Assembly: GCF_039954625.1 (NCBI RefSeq) | Contig: NZ_CP157199.1 | Location: 620,001 to 684,000 of the forward strand | DNA from: Pontimicrobium sp. SW4 | Lineage (GTDB): Bacteria; Bacteroidota; Bacteroidia; Flavobacteriales; Flavobacteriaceae | Reading direction: 5' to 3' | Length of the DNA stretch: 64,000 nt | Shown: positions 24,603 to 33,114 of the stretch, in pieces | Position numbering within the stretch: the first letter of the stretch is position 1 | How the letters are laid out: every line of letters starts with the position of its first letter | Made by a program: the position numbers and the translations under genes | The notes under the pieces: generated by a model | What the model was told of the DNA's origin: nothing | Database searches by the model: none | What the model saw: the letters and a program-made list of their open reading frames with translations, nothing else

Positions 24603-26255
24603 TTAATCTATTTTCTTTCCAGGCATTTGTTGCCCACCTTGATGCAAGGTAGTCATATTAACTATTCCATTTTCGTCTTTACTAAAAACTAATTTTGCTG
24701 GTACTACTTTTAGAAAGAAATTATCTTCACTTTCAGCAAATATTTCAAATTGAGGTTGCCCTGTAGCTTGCGCAAAAATTTGATTGCCATTAACAGTTAC
24801 TTCAATAACAAAACCAGGTTGCAGCTCATATTTACCAATATATTGCTTTAAAACATCTGGAGCTAAAGTAATCTCTTTCTGTTCTGCAGGAGGTGCTTTA
24901 TTTATTTCGTTTCCAATTACTGTTACGTCGGTTACAAACTCTGCTTGTTTTTTTCCATTTTTTACACTGAAATTATAGATGATGTCGCCTTCTTCAAAAA
25001 TGAATTTAGATTCAGACATTGGGTAAATTTCTAATTTTGTACTGCCCTCTCTTTGACTGAAAATTTTACCATTTTTTACTGTAATATATCTAATAACACT
25101 ATCAGGGAATTCGTAAGCTCCAGCCCATTTGTTTAGTTGCGCTTCACTTAGTGTAATAGCATCAGCTTTATTTAAAAATGGTTTGCCAATAGCTAACGCA
25201 GCAATTTTATTAGCAACACCAGTTGGAGAGCTGCAATCGCAATTTGTTAGTACCGATACGAATACATCTTCTTGTGGCATATAAATTCCCATTGTAGCAT
25301 ATCCGAAAATACCACCACCGTGAGAGATGCTTTTGGAGCCTTGAATTTTACCAGCTCCTAAACCATAGCCATAGCTAATATGTTCACCATTATTTAGTGA
25401 AGAACCATTGATAGCTTTTTCGTAGCTTTTTTGAGTAATTAATTGGTTAGTATTTAAAGCTTTCTGCCACTTTAAAAGATCATCTACATTAGACATTAAA
25501 GACCCTGCAGCATAAGGTAGTGTTAGACTTAAATAGTCTGCATTTAAATAACCATTTTCACCTTTTTTATAGCCATAAGCTCGGTTTTTTATTAGTTTTT
25601 TCATGCTACCATAATAGGAATTTTTCATCCCGATTTTGTCAAAAATATGTTTCTGAATATAATCGGCATAAGTCTCACCAGTTATTATTTCTATAATATG
25701 ACCTAGTAGTATATATCCTGAATTATTGTATAGGAACTTTTCTCCTGGATCAAAATCCATCGGCTCATTTTTAAATTTATCTATAAGTTCAGAAGGTGTC
25801 ATATCTGTACGTGCATGTTTTATAAAACTTTCCATGCTTGTATAGCTTTTTATACCTGACGTATGATTTAATAAATTGTGAATGGTAATGGTTTTGCCAT
25901 TGGTTGGATAATCTGGAATATACTTGGTTATATCATCTTCAACTTTCAATTTACCTTGCTCTTCTAACATTAAAATAGCTATGGCAGTAAATTGCTTAGT
26001 AATTGAACCAATTTCAAATACATGTTCTGGTTGCATCGCTACTCCTAATTCTAAATTAGCACTACCAAAGCCTTTACGATAGATAACTTTTCCATCTTTG
26101 TAGACTAAGGCTGTTGCTCCAGGTTCATTTGCTTTATAGCTTGCGTTAAGAATATCGTCTATTTGAGATTCTATATTTTGTGCTTGGTTAGAAAAAGAAA
26201 TTAGTAGGCAAAAAGATAATAGGGCAATTGCTTTAATAGAAAACTTGTATTGCAT
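24603..26255 (-). CDS. Serine hydrolase with C-terminal DUF3471-like repeats
   Basis: 550 residues with a signal peptide (ISFSNQAQN). The beta-lactamase-fold domain (about 30-350) carries SITK in FEIGSITKQFTAIAILML, YNNSGY as the YxN motif, and HGGGIFGY. It is followed by two repeated small domains beginning WAGAYEFPDSVIRYITVKNGKIF and YIGKYELQPGFVIEVTVNGNQIF, typical of DUF3471 lipocalin-like tails. Secreted or periplasmic. Paralogue of the next downstream gene, probably arising by local duplication with later gain or loss of the tail. Confidence 0.88.
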   Translation of the reverse strand: MQYKFSIKAIALLSFCLLISFSNQAQNIESQIDDILNASYKANEPGATALVYKDGKVIYRKGFGSANLELGVAMQPEHVFEIGSITKQFTAIAILMLEEQGKLKVEDDITKYIPDYPTNGKTITIHNLLNHTSGIKSYTSMESFIKHARTDMTPSELIDKFKNEPMDFDPGEKFLYNNSGYILLGHIIEIITGETYADYIQKHIFDKIGMKNSYYGSMKKLIKNRAYGYKKGENGYLNADYLSLTLPYAAGSLMSNVDDLLKWQKALNTNQLITQKSYEKAINGSSLNNGEHISYGYGLGAGKIQGSKSISHGGGIFGYATMGIYMPQEDVFVSVLTNCDCSSPTGVANKIAALAIGKPFLNKADAITLSEAQLNKWAGAYEFPDSVIRYITVKNGKIFSQREGSTKLEIYPMSESKFIFEEGDIIYNFSVKNGKKQAEFVTDVTVIGNEINKAPPAEQKEITLAPDVLKQYIGKYELQPGFVIEVTVNGNQIFAQATGQPQFEIFAESEDNFFLKVVPAKLVFSKDENGIVNMTTLHQGGQQMPGKKID

Positions 26256-26301
26256 AATGTTTTATTTGATCGGTTATATTAGAACTTATTCTATTCTATA
26301 T

Positions 26302-26326
26302 GACGAATAAAAAGAATTATAGTTAC
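26302..26326 (-). promoter_or_regulatory. Bipartite motif upstream of serine hydrolase 2
   Basis: On the minus strand GTAAC-N13-ATTCGTC, 47 bp before the ATG at 26255; same as 24510-24534. Regulator unknown. Confidence 0.45.
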
Positions 26327-26435
26327 AGAAGTCTATTGTTTTTATTCAACTTAGGTTTTCAATTTCACTAGTAACCTATTTCTTTAAATTATTGCTAGCA
26401 ATCTTGAGAAGCATTAATTACTTTGCTATAACCAA

Positions 26436-26948
26436 TTATTTTACGTAATCTAAAGTCATTTCAAAAACTTGATACCATTTTCCTTCACGATTGAATTCTC
26501 CCGTTTCATACCATTGTCCGTTTTCGTTTATCCAAATTATATATCGCATATTTTCATTCGGATACCAATAAAATTTGCCATCTATTAATTCGCCTTTAAA
26601 TTCACCTTTTTGTCCATTTTGCAAATAAGATTGAAATATATAATTTTCATCTTTTTTATTGTATGAAATGATAGCCATAGCATTATGTGTTATCATTCCA
26701 TTGGATTTTCCTAATCCTTCAATCAATATTGCAGTACTATCCAATTTGAATTGAATTTTCTCTGTTTGATCAAATTCAGATTTTGTTCTATCACGTCCCA
26801 TTATCCAACCTTTTCCTTTCCAATTTCCAACTAAAAATTCGAGTTTGGATATTTCGGATTTTGAAATGGAGTCAGTAGTAAAAGACTGTGAGAATGATTG
26901 TTCTATTAAAAATAGTGATAATGCTAAAATTAAGATTCCTTTTTTCAT
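26436..26948 (-). CDS. Exported DUF1579-like protein
   Basis: 170 residues with a signal peptide (LIEQSFSQ-SF). The stretch KLEFLVGNWKGKGWIM, followed by alternating strands and NGQWYETGEFNREGKWYQVFEMTL, resembles lipocalin-like beta-barrel proteins of the DUF1579 type. Function unknown. It stands alone between the serine hydrolase pair and htpG. The approximately 180-bp gap downstream of it, up to 26435, holds only AT-rich DNA and the motif of the hydrolase promoter. Confidence 0.7.
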   Translation of the reverse strand: MKKGILILALSLFLIEQSFSQSFTTDSISKSEISKLEFLVGNWKGKGWIMGRDRTKSEFDQTEKIQFKLDSTAILIEGLGKSNGMITHNAMAIISYNKKDENYIFQSYLQNGQKGEFKGELIDGKFYWYPNENMRYIIWINENGQWYETGEFNREGKWYQVFEMTLDYVK

Positions 26949-27085
26949 GTTTTTGATTTTTAATTGGTTACAACTATTTCGTTATGATTTGTTAGGTGTT
27001 TGTAAGGCTCTACTAATTATTTTTTTAATAACTTAAGATTTGAGTTAATAAATTGATTATAAGGTAATATAGCAATAAAATAATA

Positions 27086-27116
27086 AAAAAAACCACTTCA
27101 TTTGAAGTGGTTTTTT
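27086..27116 (-). terminator. Terminator of htpG
   Basis: AAAAACCACTTCA and TGAAGTGGTTTTTT form a stem with a 2-3 nt loop, 40 bp after the htpG stop. Confidence 0.88.
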
Positions 27117-27155
27117 GGATATATATAGATTTCCTGCTCATGCAGAAAAGACAAG

Positions 27156-29066
27156 TTACTTTATCATATCGTAACTGCGTTTGATGAAGTTTGTTAGCTC
27201 TTCACCTTTTAATAAGCCTTGGGACAAGCGTGCTAAATCTAAACTTTGATTTATTAAACGTTCTTGCTTTTTCTTTGTTTTGGTATTTAGTATGTCGCTA
27301 ACCAATTGAGAATTTGTGTTCACTACAAGGTTATACATTTCTGGCATGTTACCCATTCCAAACATTCCGCCACCACCAGTTTGCTGCATTTCTTTCATAC
27401 GACGCATAAATTCTGGTTGTGTAATTATAAATGGTGAAGCTTTACTATCCATAGCTTCTAATTGTACCATGAATTTTTCTGAAGGAATGACCTCTTTTAA
27501 TAACTCATCTAATACTTTCTTTTGATCTTCGTCTAATTTAGAAATAGTAGTGTCATCCTTCTTAATTAAATTATCAATATGATCACCATCTACACGAGCA
27601 AAAGAAATATTTTCTTTAGTTGTTTCTAATTTTTGAATTAAGTGAGATACAATTGGAGAGTCTAATAACAAGACTTCATAATCTTTATCCTTAGCTGCTT
27701 CTATATAACTATGTTGTGCATCTTTATCTGAAGCATATAGAATAACTAATTTATCATCCTTATCCGTTTGTTTTGCTTTGATTTTGTTGTAAAGCTCTTC
27801 GTAAGTATAATACGTACCATCAACCGAAGGATATAAAGCAAATGCATCGGCTTTTTCAAAGAATTTTTCTTCCGAAAGCATTCCGTATTCTATCACGATT
27901 TTAATGTCGTTCCATTTAGCTTCAAAATCTTCTCTGTTACCATTGAATAACGATTTTAATTTGTCGGCTACTTTACGTGTAATATATGAAGAGATCTTTT
28001 TAACAGCTCCATCGGCCTGTAAGTAACTACGAGATACATTTAATGGAATATCTGGAGAATCAATAACACCTCTTAACATGGTTAAAAATTCTGGTACGAT
28101 ACCTTCAACATTATCAGTAACAAATACTTGGTTTTGATATAACTGAATTTTATCCTTCTGAATATTCAAATCATTTGTCATCTTAGGGAAATACAAGATT
28201 CCAGTAAGATTAAAAGGATAATCTACATTTAAATGTATATTGAATAAAGGCTCTTCAAATTGCATTGGATACAATTCGCGATAAAAATCTTTATAGTTCT
28301 GGTCTTCTAAATCTGCTGGTTGTTTAGTCCAAGCTGGATTTGGATTGTTGATGATATTGTCAACAGTAATTTTTTTGTGAGGCTCAGTAGTTTCTTTTCC
28401 ATCTTTATCTTTAGTTGTCTTTGGAGTAAAGTCAGGATCGTTTACTTCTTTAGTTCCAAACTTAATTGGAATAGGCATAAACTTGTTATACTTCAATAAT
28501 AACTCTCTAATTCTACTTTCTTCTAAAAATTCGGTAGAATCATCTGCAATATGAAGGATGATTTCTGTACCTCTTTCAGTTCTATCAGAAGCTTCTAAAG
28601 TAAATTCTGGGCTTCCATCACACGTCCAATGTGCAGCAGGTTCATCTTTAAAAGATTTTGTAATGATTTCAACTTTTTCAGCAACCATAAAAGCAGAGTA
28701 GAACCCAAGACCGAAATGACCAATAATACCTGCATCGTCAACTTTATCTTTGTACTTGTCTAGAAACTCTTCAGCACCAGAAAAAGCAACTTGGTTAATG
28801 TACTTTTCAACTTCATCAGCTGTCATACCAAGACCTTGATCGATAATATGAAGTTTTTTAGCGTCTTTATCTATTTTAACTTCAATTTGTGGATTACCGT
28901 ATTCTACTTTTGCTTCACCAATATTGGTTAAATGTTTTAACTTCATTGTAGCGTCAGTAGCATTACTTATAAGTTCACGTAAAAATATTTCGTGATCACT
29001 GTATAGAAACTTTTTAATTAACGGAAAAATATTCTCAACCGAAACATTAATATTTCCTTTTGTCAT
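27156..29066 (-). CDS. htpG: Molecular chaperone HtpG (Hsp90)
   Basis: 636-residue homodimeric ATP-dependent chaperone of the cytoplasm. The N-terminal GHKL ATPase domain shows FLRELISNATDAT (Glu31, Asn35), HIIDQGLGMTADEV and GHFGLGFYSAFMVAEKVEI. The middle domain follows with the conserved RGVIDSPDIPLNVSRSYLQ, and the C-terminal dimerisation domain lacks the eukaryotic MEEVD tail. Full length for the family. It is transcribed alone. Confidence 0.97.
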   Translation of the reverse strand: MTKGNINVSVENIFPLIKKFLYSDHEIFLRELISNATDATMKLKHLTNIGEAKVEYGNPQIEVKIDKDAKKLHIIDQGLGMTADEVEKYINQVAFSGAEEFLDKYKDKVDDAGIIGHFGLGFYSAFMVAEKVEIITKSFKDEPAAHWTCDGSPEFTLEASDRTERGTEIILHIADDSTEFLEESRIRELLLKYNKFMPIPIKFGTKEVNDPDFTPKTTKDKDGKETTEPHKKITVDNIINNPNPAWTKQPADLEDQNYKDFYRELYPMQFEEPLFNIHLNVDYPFNLTGILYFPKMTNDLNIQKDKIQLYQNQVFVTDNVEGIVPEFLTMLRGVIDSPDIPLNVSRSYLQADGAVKKISSYITRKVADKLKSLFNGNREDFEAKWNDIKIVIEYGMLSEEKFFEKADAFALYPSVDGTYYTYEELYNKIKAKQTDKDDKLVILYASDKDAQHSYIEAAKDKDYEVLLLDSPIVSHLIQKLETTKENISFARVDGDHIDNLIKKDDTTISKLDEDQKKVLDELLKEVIPSEKFMVQLEAMDSKASPFIITQPEFMRRMKEMQQTGGGGMFGMGNMPEMYNLVVNTNSQLVSDILNTKTKKKQERLINQSLDLARLSQGLLKGEELTNFIKRSYDMIK

Positions 29067-29154
29067 GATATATGTATTTTTTAATTATTTGTTTTGTATG
29101 GTTATAGTCAAAAAAAATACCAATTGTTTATTTGTGACAAGTTGACATAAAAAA

Positions 29155-29189
29155 AAGCCATTCATTCCAAAGTATTGGAAGAATGGCTT
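29155..29189 (-). terminator. Terminator of the S9 peptidase gene
   Basis: AAGCCATTC pairs with GAATGGCTT, and an inner CCAA/TTGG extends the stem. On the minus strand it ends in a run of Ts. Confidence 0.85.
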
Positions 29190-29208
29190 ATATAAAATAT
29201 GATGATCT

Positions 29209-31653
29209 TTAATCTTTCAGTGTTTTTTCTGGTGCATTAACGGTTGGCTTGTTTTTTACATGTTTTTCCATCCATTGGTCTTGTTCCCAAAGTAAATGCA
29301 TAACAGATTCTCTTGCTCTATAACCATGACTTTCTTTTGGTAACATGACTAATCTAACAGGAGCTCCAAGGCCTTTTAAAGCGTTAAAATAGCGTTCACT
29401 TTGTAATGGATATGTTCCAGAATTATTATCAGCTTCACCATGAATTAGCAACATTGGTGTTTTCATTTTATCGGCATGCATAAATGGCGACATGGTATAA
29501 TACACATCTGGAGCTTCCCAATAACTACGTTCTTCACTTTGGAAACCAAAAGGCGTCAACGTTCGGTTATAAGCACCACTTCTAGCAATTCCTGCAGCAA
29601 AGAGGTTAGAATGAGATAATAAATTAGCAACCATAAAAGCACCATACGAATGTCCTCCAACTGCAACTCTGTTTCTATCTATATAACCTAGTTTGTCTAC
29701 AGCGGCAATTGCAGCTTTACCATTTGCAACTAATTGCGATCTAAAACTGTCGTTAGGTTCTTTATCACCTTCACCAACAATTGGGAAAGATGCATTGTTT
29801 AATACCACATAACCACGCGTTACCCAGAAAATTGGTGATCCATACGATGGATATGTAAACTGATTAGGGTTAGAGGTGCTTTGTGAAGCGCTACTTTTGT
29901 CTTTGTATTCTCTTGGATAAGCCCAAACAATCATTGGGTACTTTTTACCTTTTTCATAATTGGTTGGTAAATACAATTCTCCTGAAAGGTCTAAACCATC
30001 ATCACGTTTATAGTTGATGACTTCTTTGTGTACATTTTGAATACTTTTAAAAGGGTTTTCAAATTGTGTTAATGGAACTGCACCTTTTTTGCGTTTTATA
30101 TTCTTAACATAATAGTTAGGAAACTCGTTTTTAGATTCTACACGTACCAATATTTCTCCTTTTTTCACATCAAGAATGTCGCTAATATTTTCTAGTTTAT
30201 TGGTAGCAGTCGATTGATATAAACGCTTAGTTTTTTTGCTTTTTAAATTGATTTCATCAATAAAAGGAAACTTTCCTTCTTTGCTATAGCCAGCTCCAAT
30301 AAGGTAAGCATCATCACCACTCAACTCTAATGAATATCTCCCATACTCGTTTCTTTTTGTAGCAAAACTTCCAGGGTCGCTATAACGATCTTGATAATTT
30401 CTATCCCAAAGAATCTTAGGTGTTTCCTTATTATTTGAAGGATTAAAAATGTACGTTTTAGAATTTCTGGTGTTCCACCATCTATCCATAGCAATAGCAG
30501 TATTATCATTTCCCCAAATGATGCCTGTATAGCGTTGCTTTAGTTTTATAAGTGATTTAGGTGTACCATTAAAAGGTGCATTTAACTCGAACACTTCATC
30601 ACGATAGGCTACATCTATTGCTGGATCTCCACCATCTAGTGCTTCTGCCCAATATAATGTTGAAGGTTTGTCTGCTCTCCAAGACACACTTCGTTTACCA
30701 GTATTAGTTGCCATAAACCCTTTTGGTAAATCTTCGATAAGAGGTGTTTTTAAAAACTCGCTAACTAAATTCCCATTTGTATCATAAATATTAGTGTTTG
30801 ATGGAAAACGACCATAGGTTACAATATATGAGAATGGTTTTTGAAGAGTGTTTACCATGATATATTTCCCGTCGGGAGAAAACGATATTCCTGTGTACAT
30901 ATCATCGTCCTTCCATTTAGTTTTTGAACCATCTAGAGACACTTTGTATAATTGCGCTAGGGCTAATTGTTCAAAATTATGCTCATCATTTCTATTTTTT
31001 AATAAATCTTGATAGGTTCTATTTTGCGCTTTCACACCTTCTTCACTTACAGATATTGTTGGTCCTGTTGGCACAGCAGTTTTAGTATCTATTAGCGCTT
31101 TTCTATTGTTTGATAACATTTTAACCAAAAGTGAGTTACTGTCTTTAAACCAATCAAACGGACTTCCCATATTGGCATTAATGCTTGCATCGGTTAATTT
31201 TGAAGCAGTTGCAGTATTAAAGTCCAGTACCCAAAGTTCAACGCCTGTATCAGTTGTATTTGTAAATGCTACTTTGGTTTCATCCGGAGAGAAGCTAAAA
31301 TAGGCAAAGCGACCGTCTTTAGGTAAGCCTTTTACAGCGACATCGTCACTGTTTCTACCATTTCTTAATTTAACATTTGTATAGTAATTTTGACGACTTC
31401 CAATATTGGTTACTGGATTAATTCTAAGTCCTCCAAGTCTTAACTCAGTTTCAGATAATTCAGCAATACTTTTAAAATTACTTCGATATAGGAATAGCAT
31501 TTTATCACTTTTGCTATCCATTCTTAATGCTGGAGCAGCAGGAGCATCAGCGAGTTCTAAAATATCATCGTTGGGCAATTGATAACTAACATTTTCTTGA
31601 GCTTGCAAAAAAGTTACAAAACAAATAAGAACATATACAATTGATTTTTTCAT
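29209..31653 (-). CDS. S9 family serine peptidase (prolyl oligopeptidase-like)
   Basis: Alpha/beta-hydrolase peptidase of about 814 residues from the ATG at 31653, which places a normal signal peptide first (MKKSIVYVLICFVTFLQAQ); an in-frame ATG at 31677 would add eight atypical residues. An N-terminal beta-propeller (about 40-520) precedes the catalytic domain. The nucleophile lies in VAVGGHSYGAFMVANLL, the Asp likely in LIHGEADNNSGTYP, and the His in KESHGYRARES. The pattern resembles the glutamyl/acylaminoacyl peptidases of plants and Bacteroidetes. Exported. Confidence 0.92.
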   Translation of the reverse strand: MKKSIVYVLICFVTFLQAQENVSYQLPNDDILELADAPAAPALRMDSKSDKMLFLYRSNFKSIAELSETELRLGGLRINPVTNIGSRQNYYTNVKLRNGRNSDDVAVKGLPKDGRFAYFSFSPDETKVAFTNTTDTGVELWVLDFNTATASKLTDASINANMGSPFDWFKDSNSLLVKMLSNNRKALIDTKTAVPTGPTISVSEEGVKAQNRTYQDLLKNRNDEHNFEQLALAQLYKVSLDGSKTKWKDDDMYTGISFSPDGKYIMVNTLQKPFSYIVTYGRFPSNTNIYDTNGNLVSEFLKTPLIEDLPKGFMATNTGKRSVSWRADKPSTLYWAEALDGGDPAIDVAYRDEVFELNAPFNGTPKSLIKLKQRYTGIIWGNDNTAIAMDRWWNTRNSKTYIFNPSNNKETPKILWDRNYQDRYSDPGSFATKRNEYGRYSLELSGDDAYLIGAGYSKEGKFPFIDEINLKSKKTKRLYQSTATNKLENISDILDVKKGEILVRVESKNEFPNYYVKNIKRKKGAVPLTQFENPFKSIQNVHKEVINYKRDDGLDLSGELYLPTNYEKGKKYPMIVWAYPREYKDKSSASQSTSNPNQFTYPSYGSPIFWVTRGYVVLNNASFPIVGEGDKEPNDSFRSQLVANGKAAIAAVDKLGYIDRNRVAVGGHSYGAFMVANLLSHSNLFAAGIARSGAYNRTLTPFGFQSEERSYWEAPDVYYTMSPFMHADKMKTPMLLIHGEADNNSGTYPLQSERYFNALKGLGAPVRLVMLPKESHGYRARESVMHLLWEQDQWMEKHVKNKPTVNAPEKTLKD

Positions 31654-31834
31654 ATTAGGATGGTTTATTAAAGACATAATAAATGAGCTTAAAGTTACAT
31701 AATTTACACTTTTGCGTATGTAATCTTTGAGTTAAAGTTTTTAACAGAACCATTAAATATGAGATGTTTTCACAGCTAAATTGTAATAATTCATTACATT
31801 TAAAATTCAATTTAATTTAAGAAAAGAGTTGCTT

Positions 31835-32845
31835 ATGTATAATTCGAGAATAACAGGGCTTGGAAAATATTTACCAGAAACTATAGTTACCAACAACGAT
31901 TTAAAGCAGTGGATGGATACTACTGATGAGTGGATTCAAGAACGAACTGGAATTAAAGAGCGTAGATGGATAGATCCAAAAACCAGTGAAGATACAACCT
32001 CAATAATGGGAGCTAAGGCTGCTAAAGTAGCCATAGAACGTGCTGGACTTACTAAGGATGATATAGATTTTATTGTGTTTGCTACTTTAAGTCCAGATAT
32101 GTATTTCCCTGGAGGAGGTGTGCGCGTTCAAGAGTTGTTAGATATGCCAACAGTTGGTGCTTTGGATGTTAGAAACCAATGTTCAGGGTTTGTGTATGCT
32201 TTGTCTATTGCCGACCAGTTTGTAAAAACAGGTATGTATAAAAATGTTTTGGTTATTGGTAGTGAAAATCATTCAGGAGGCTTAGAACGTTCTACTAGAG
32301 GAAGAGGTGTCACGGTTATTTTTGGCGATGGTGCTGGTGCAGCTGTGGTGTCTAGATGTGAGGATAATTCTAAAGGTATTTTATCGTCGCATTTACATTC
32401 TGAAGGGAAACATGCCAAAGAGTTATCGTTGGAAGGCCCAAGTACAGGACGTTGGGTAGATGCTATTATGGAAGAGGACGATCCGGATGATATATCGTAT
32501 TATCCATATATGAATGGACAGTTTGTGTTTAAACATGCCGTGGTACGTTTTAGTGAAGCGATAAATGAAGGTTTACAAGCCAATGATTTAAATAAGGAAG
32601 ATATCGATATGCTTATTCCGCATCAGGCTAATTTGCGTATCGCACAATTTATACAACGTAAATTTGGGCTGAGTGATGCTCAAGTCTATAACAACATTAT
32701 GCGTTATGGAAATACAACTGCAGCTTCTATACCTATTGCATTAACCGAAGCTTGGGAAGAAGGTAAAATTAAAGAAAATGATGTTGTAGTGTTAGCGGCT
32801 TTTGGTAGTGGCTTTACTTGGGGATCTGTGATTATGAAGTGGTAA
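31835..32845 (+). CDS. fabH: 3-oxoacyl-ACP synthase III (KASIII)
   Basis: 336-residue condensing enzyme that starts fatty acid chains from an acyl-CoA and malonyl-ACP. Catalytic Cys116 in DVRNQCSGFVYAL, His in PHQANLRI and Asn in RYGNTTAASIP complete the Cys-His-Asn triad. Start ATG at 31835 after a purine-rich AAGAAAAGAG; the longer frame from a TTG at 31829 is not needed. The variant GGxxGRGVTVIFGDGAG is normal. Related FabH-like genes in Bacteroidetes are often extra copies, so it may be a branched-chain or secondary-lipid paralogue. Confidence 0.9.
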   Translation: MYNSRITGLGKYLPETIVTNNDLKQWMDTTDEWIQERTGIKERRWIDPKTSEDTTSIMGAKAAKVAIERAGLTKDDIDFIVFATLSPDMYFPGGGVRVQELLDMPTVGALDVRNQCSGFVYALSIADQFVKTGMYKNVLVIGSENHSGGLERSTRGRGVTVIFGDGAGAAVVSRCEDNSKGILSSHLHSEGKHAKELSLEGPSTGRWVDAIMEEDDPDDISYYPYMNGQFVFKHAVVRFSEAINEGLQANDLNKEDIDMLIPHQANLRIAQFIQRKFGLSDAQVYNNIMRYGNTTAASIPIALTEAWEEGKIKENDVVVLAAFGSGFTWGSVIMKW

Positions 32846-32849
32846 TAAC

Positions 32850-32867
32850 TTCCTGTCTTCGCAGGAA
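32850..32867. repeat. Short palindrome after fabH
   Basis: TTCCTG-TCTTCG-CAGGAA. Related palindromes occur at 52117-52132 and, degenerate, at 27132-27147; all are intergenic, suggesting a dispersed repeat family. Confidence 0.55.
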
Positions 32868-32875
32868 TACATAAA

Positions 32876-32905
32876 AAAACCCAGAACAAAGATGCTCTGG
32901 GTTTT
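32876..32905. terminator. Terminator after fabH
   Basis: AAAACCCAGA and TCTGGGTTTT pair around 10 nt. T runs occur on both strands, the longer on the minus strand. Confidence 0.85.
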
Positions 32906-32912
32906 CTTGCTA

Positions 32913-33015
32913 TTAACCAACATTAACATTTAAACTAAATGCTCTGTTTATATAGACGTAAGTTTTTGGTTTTTATTTCATTATAATTGAAAATTTAACC
33001 AACTTTAACATTTAA
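32913..33015. repeat. 21-bp direct repeat pair between two terminators
   Basis: TTAACCAACATTAACATTTAA at 32913-32933 and the same word with one change at 32995-33015 (20/21), 82 bp apart. The region lies between the hairpins at 32876-32905 and 33019-33048 and has no open frame. Confidence 0.6.
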
Positions 33016-33018
33016 GAC

Positions 33019-33048
33019 AAAACCCGAAGGATTGACACTTCGGGTTTT
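33019..33048. terminator. Terminator near the TonB receptor 3' end
   Basis: AAAACCCGAAG and CTTCGGGTTTT pair around 8 nt; T6 on the plus strand and T4 on the minus strand. Confidence 0.85.
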
Positions 33049-33114
33049 TTATTAATAACCTAACATTAACACTAACCATCAACTATTACGCAGGCTATTA
33101 ATGAGTTGTTATTT

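Noticed and set aside
23361..26255. Beta-lactamase resistance genes
   Set aside because: The SxxK fold covers many esterases and peptidases; the KTG box is replaced by HGG and nothing indicates antibiotic hydrolysis.
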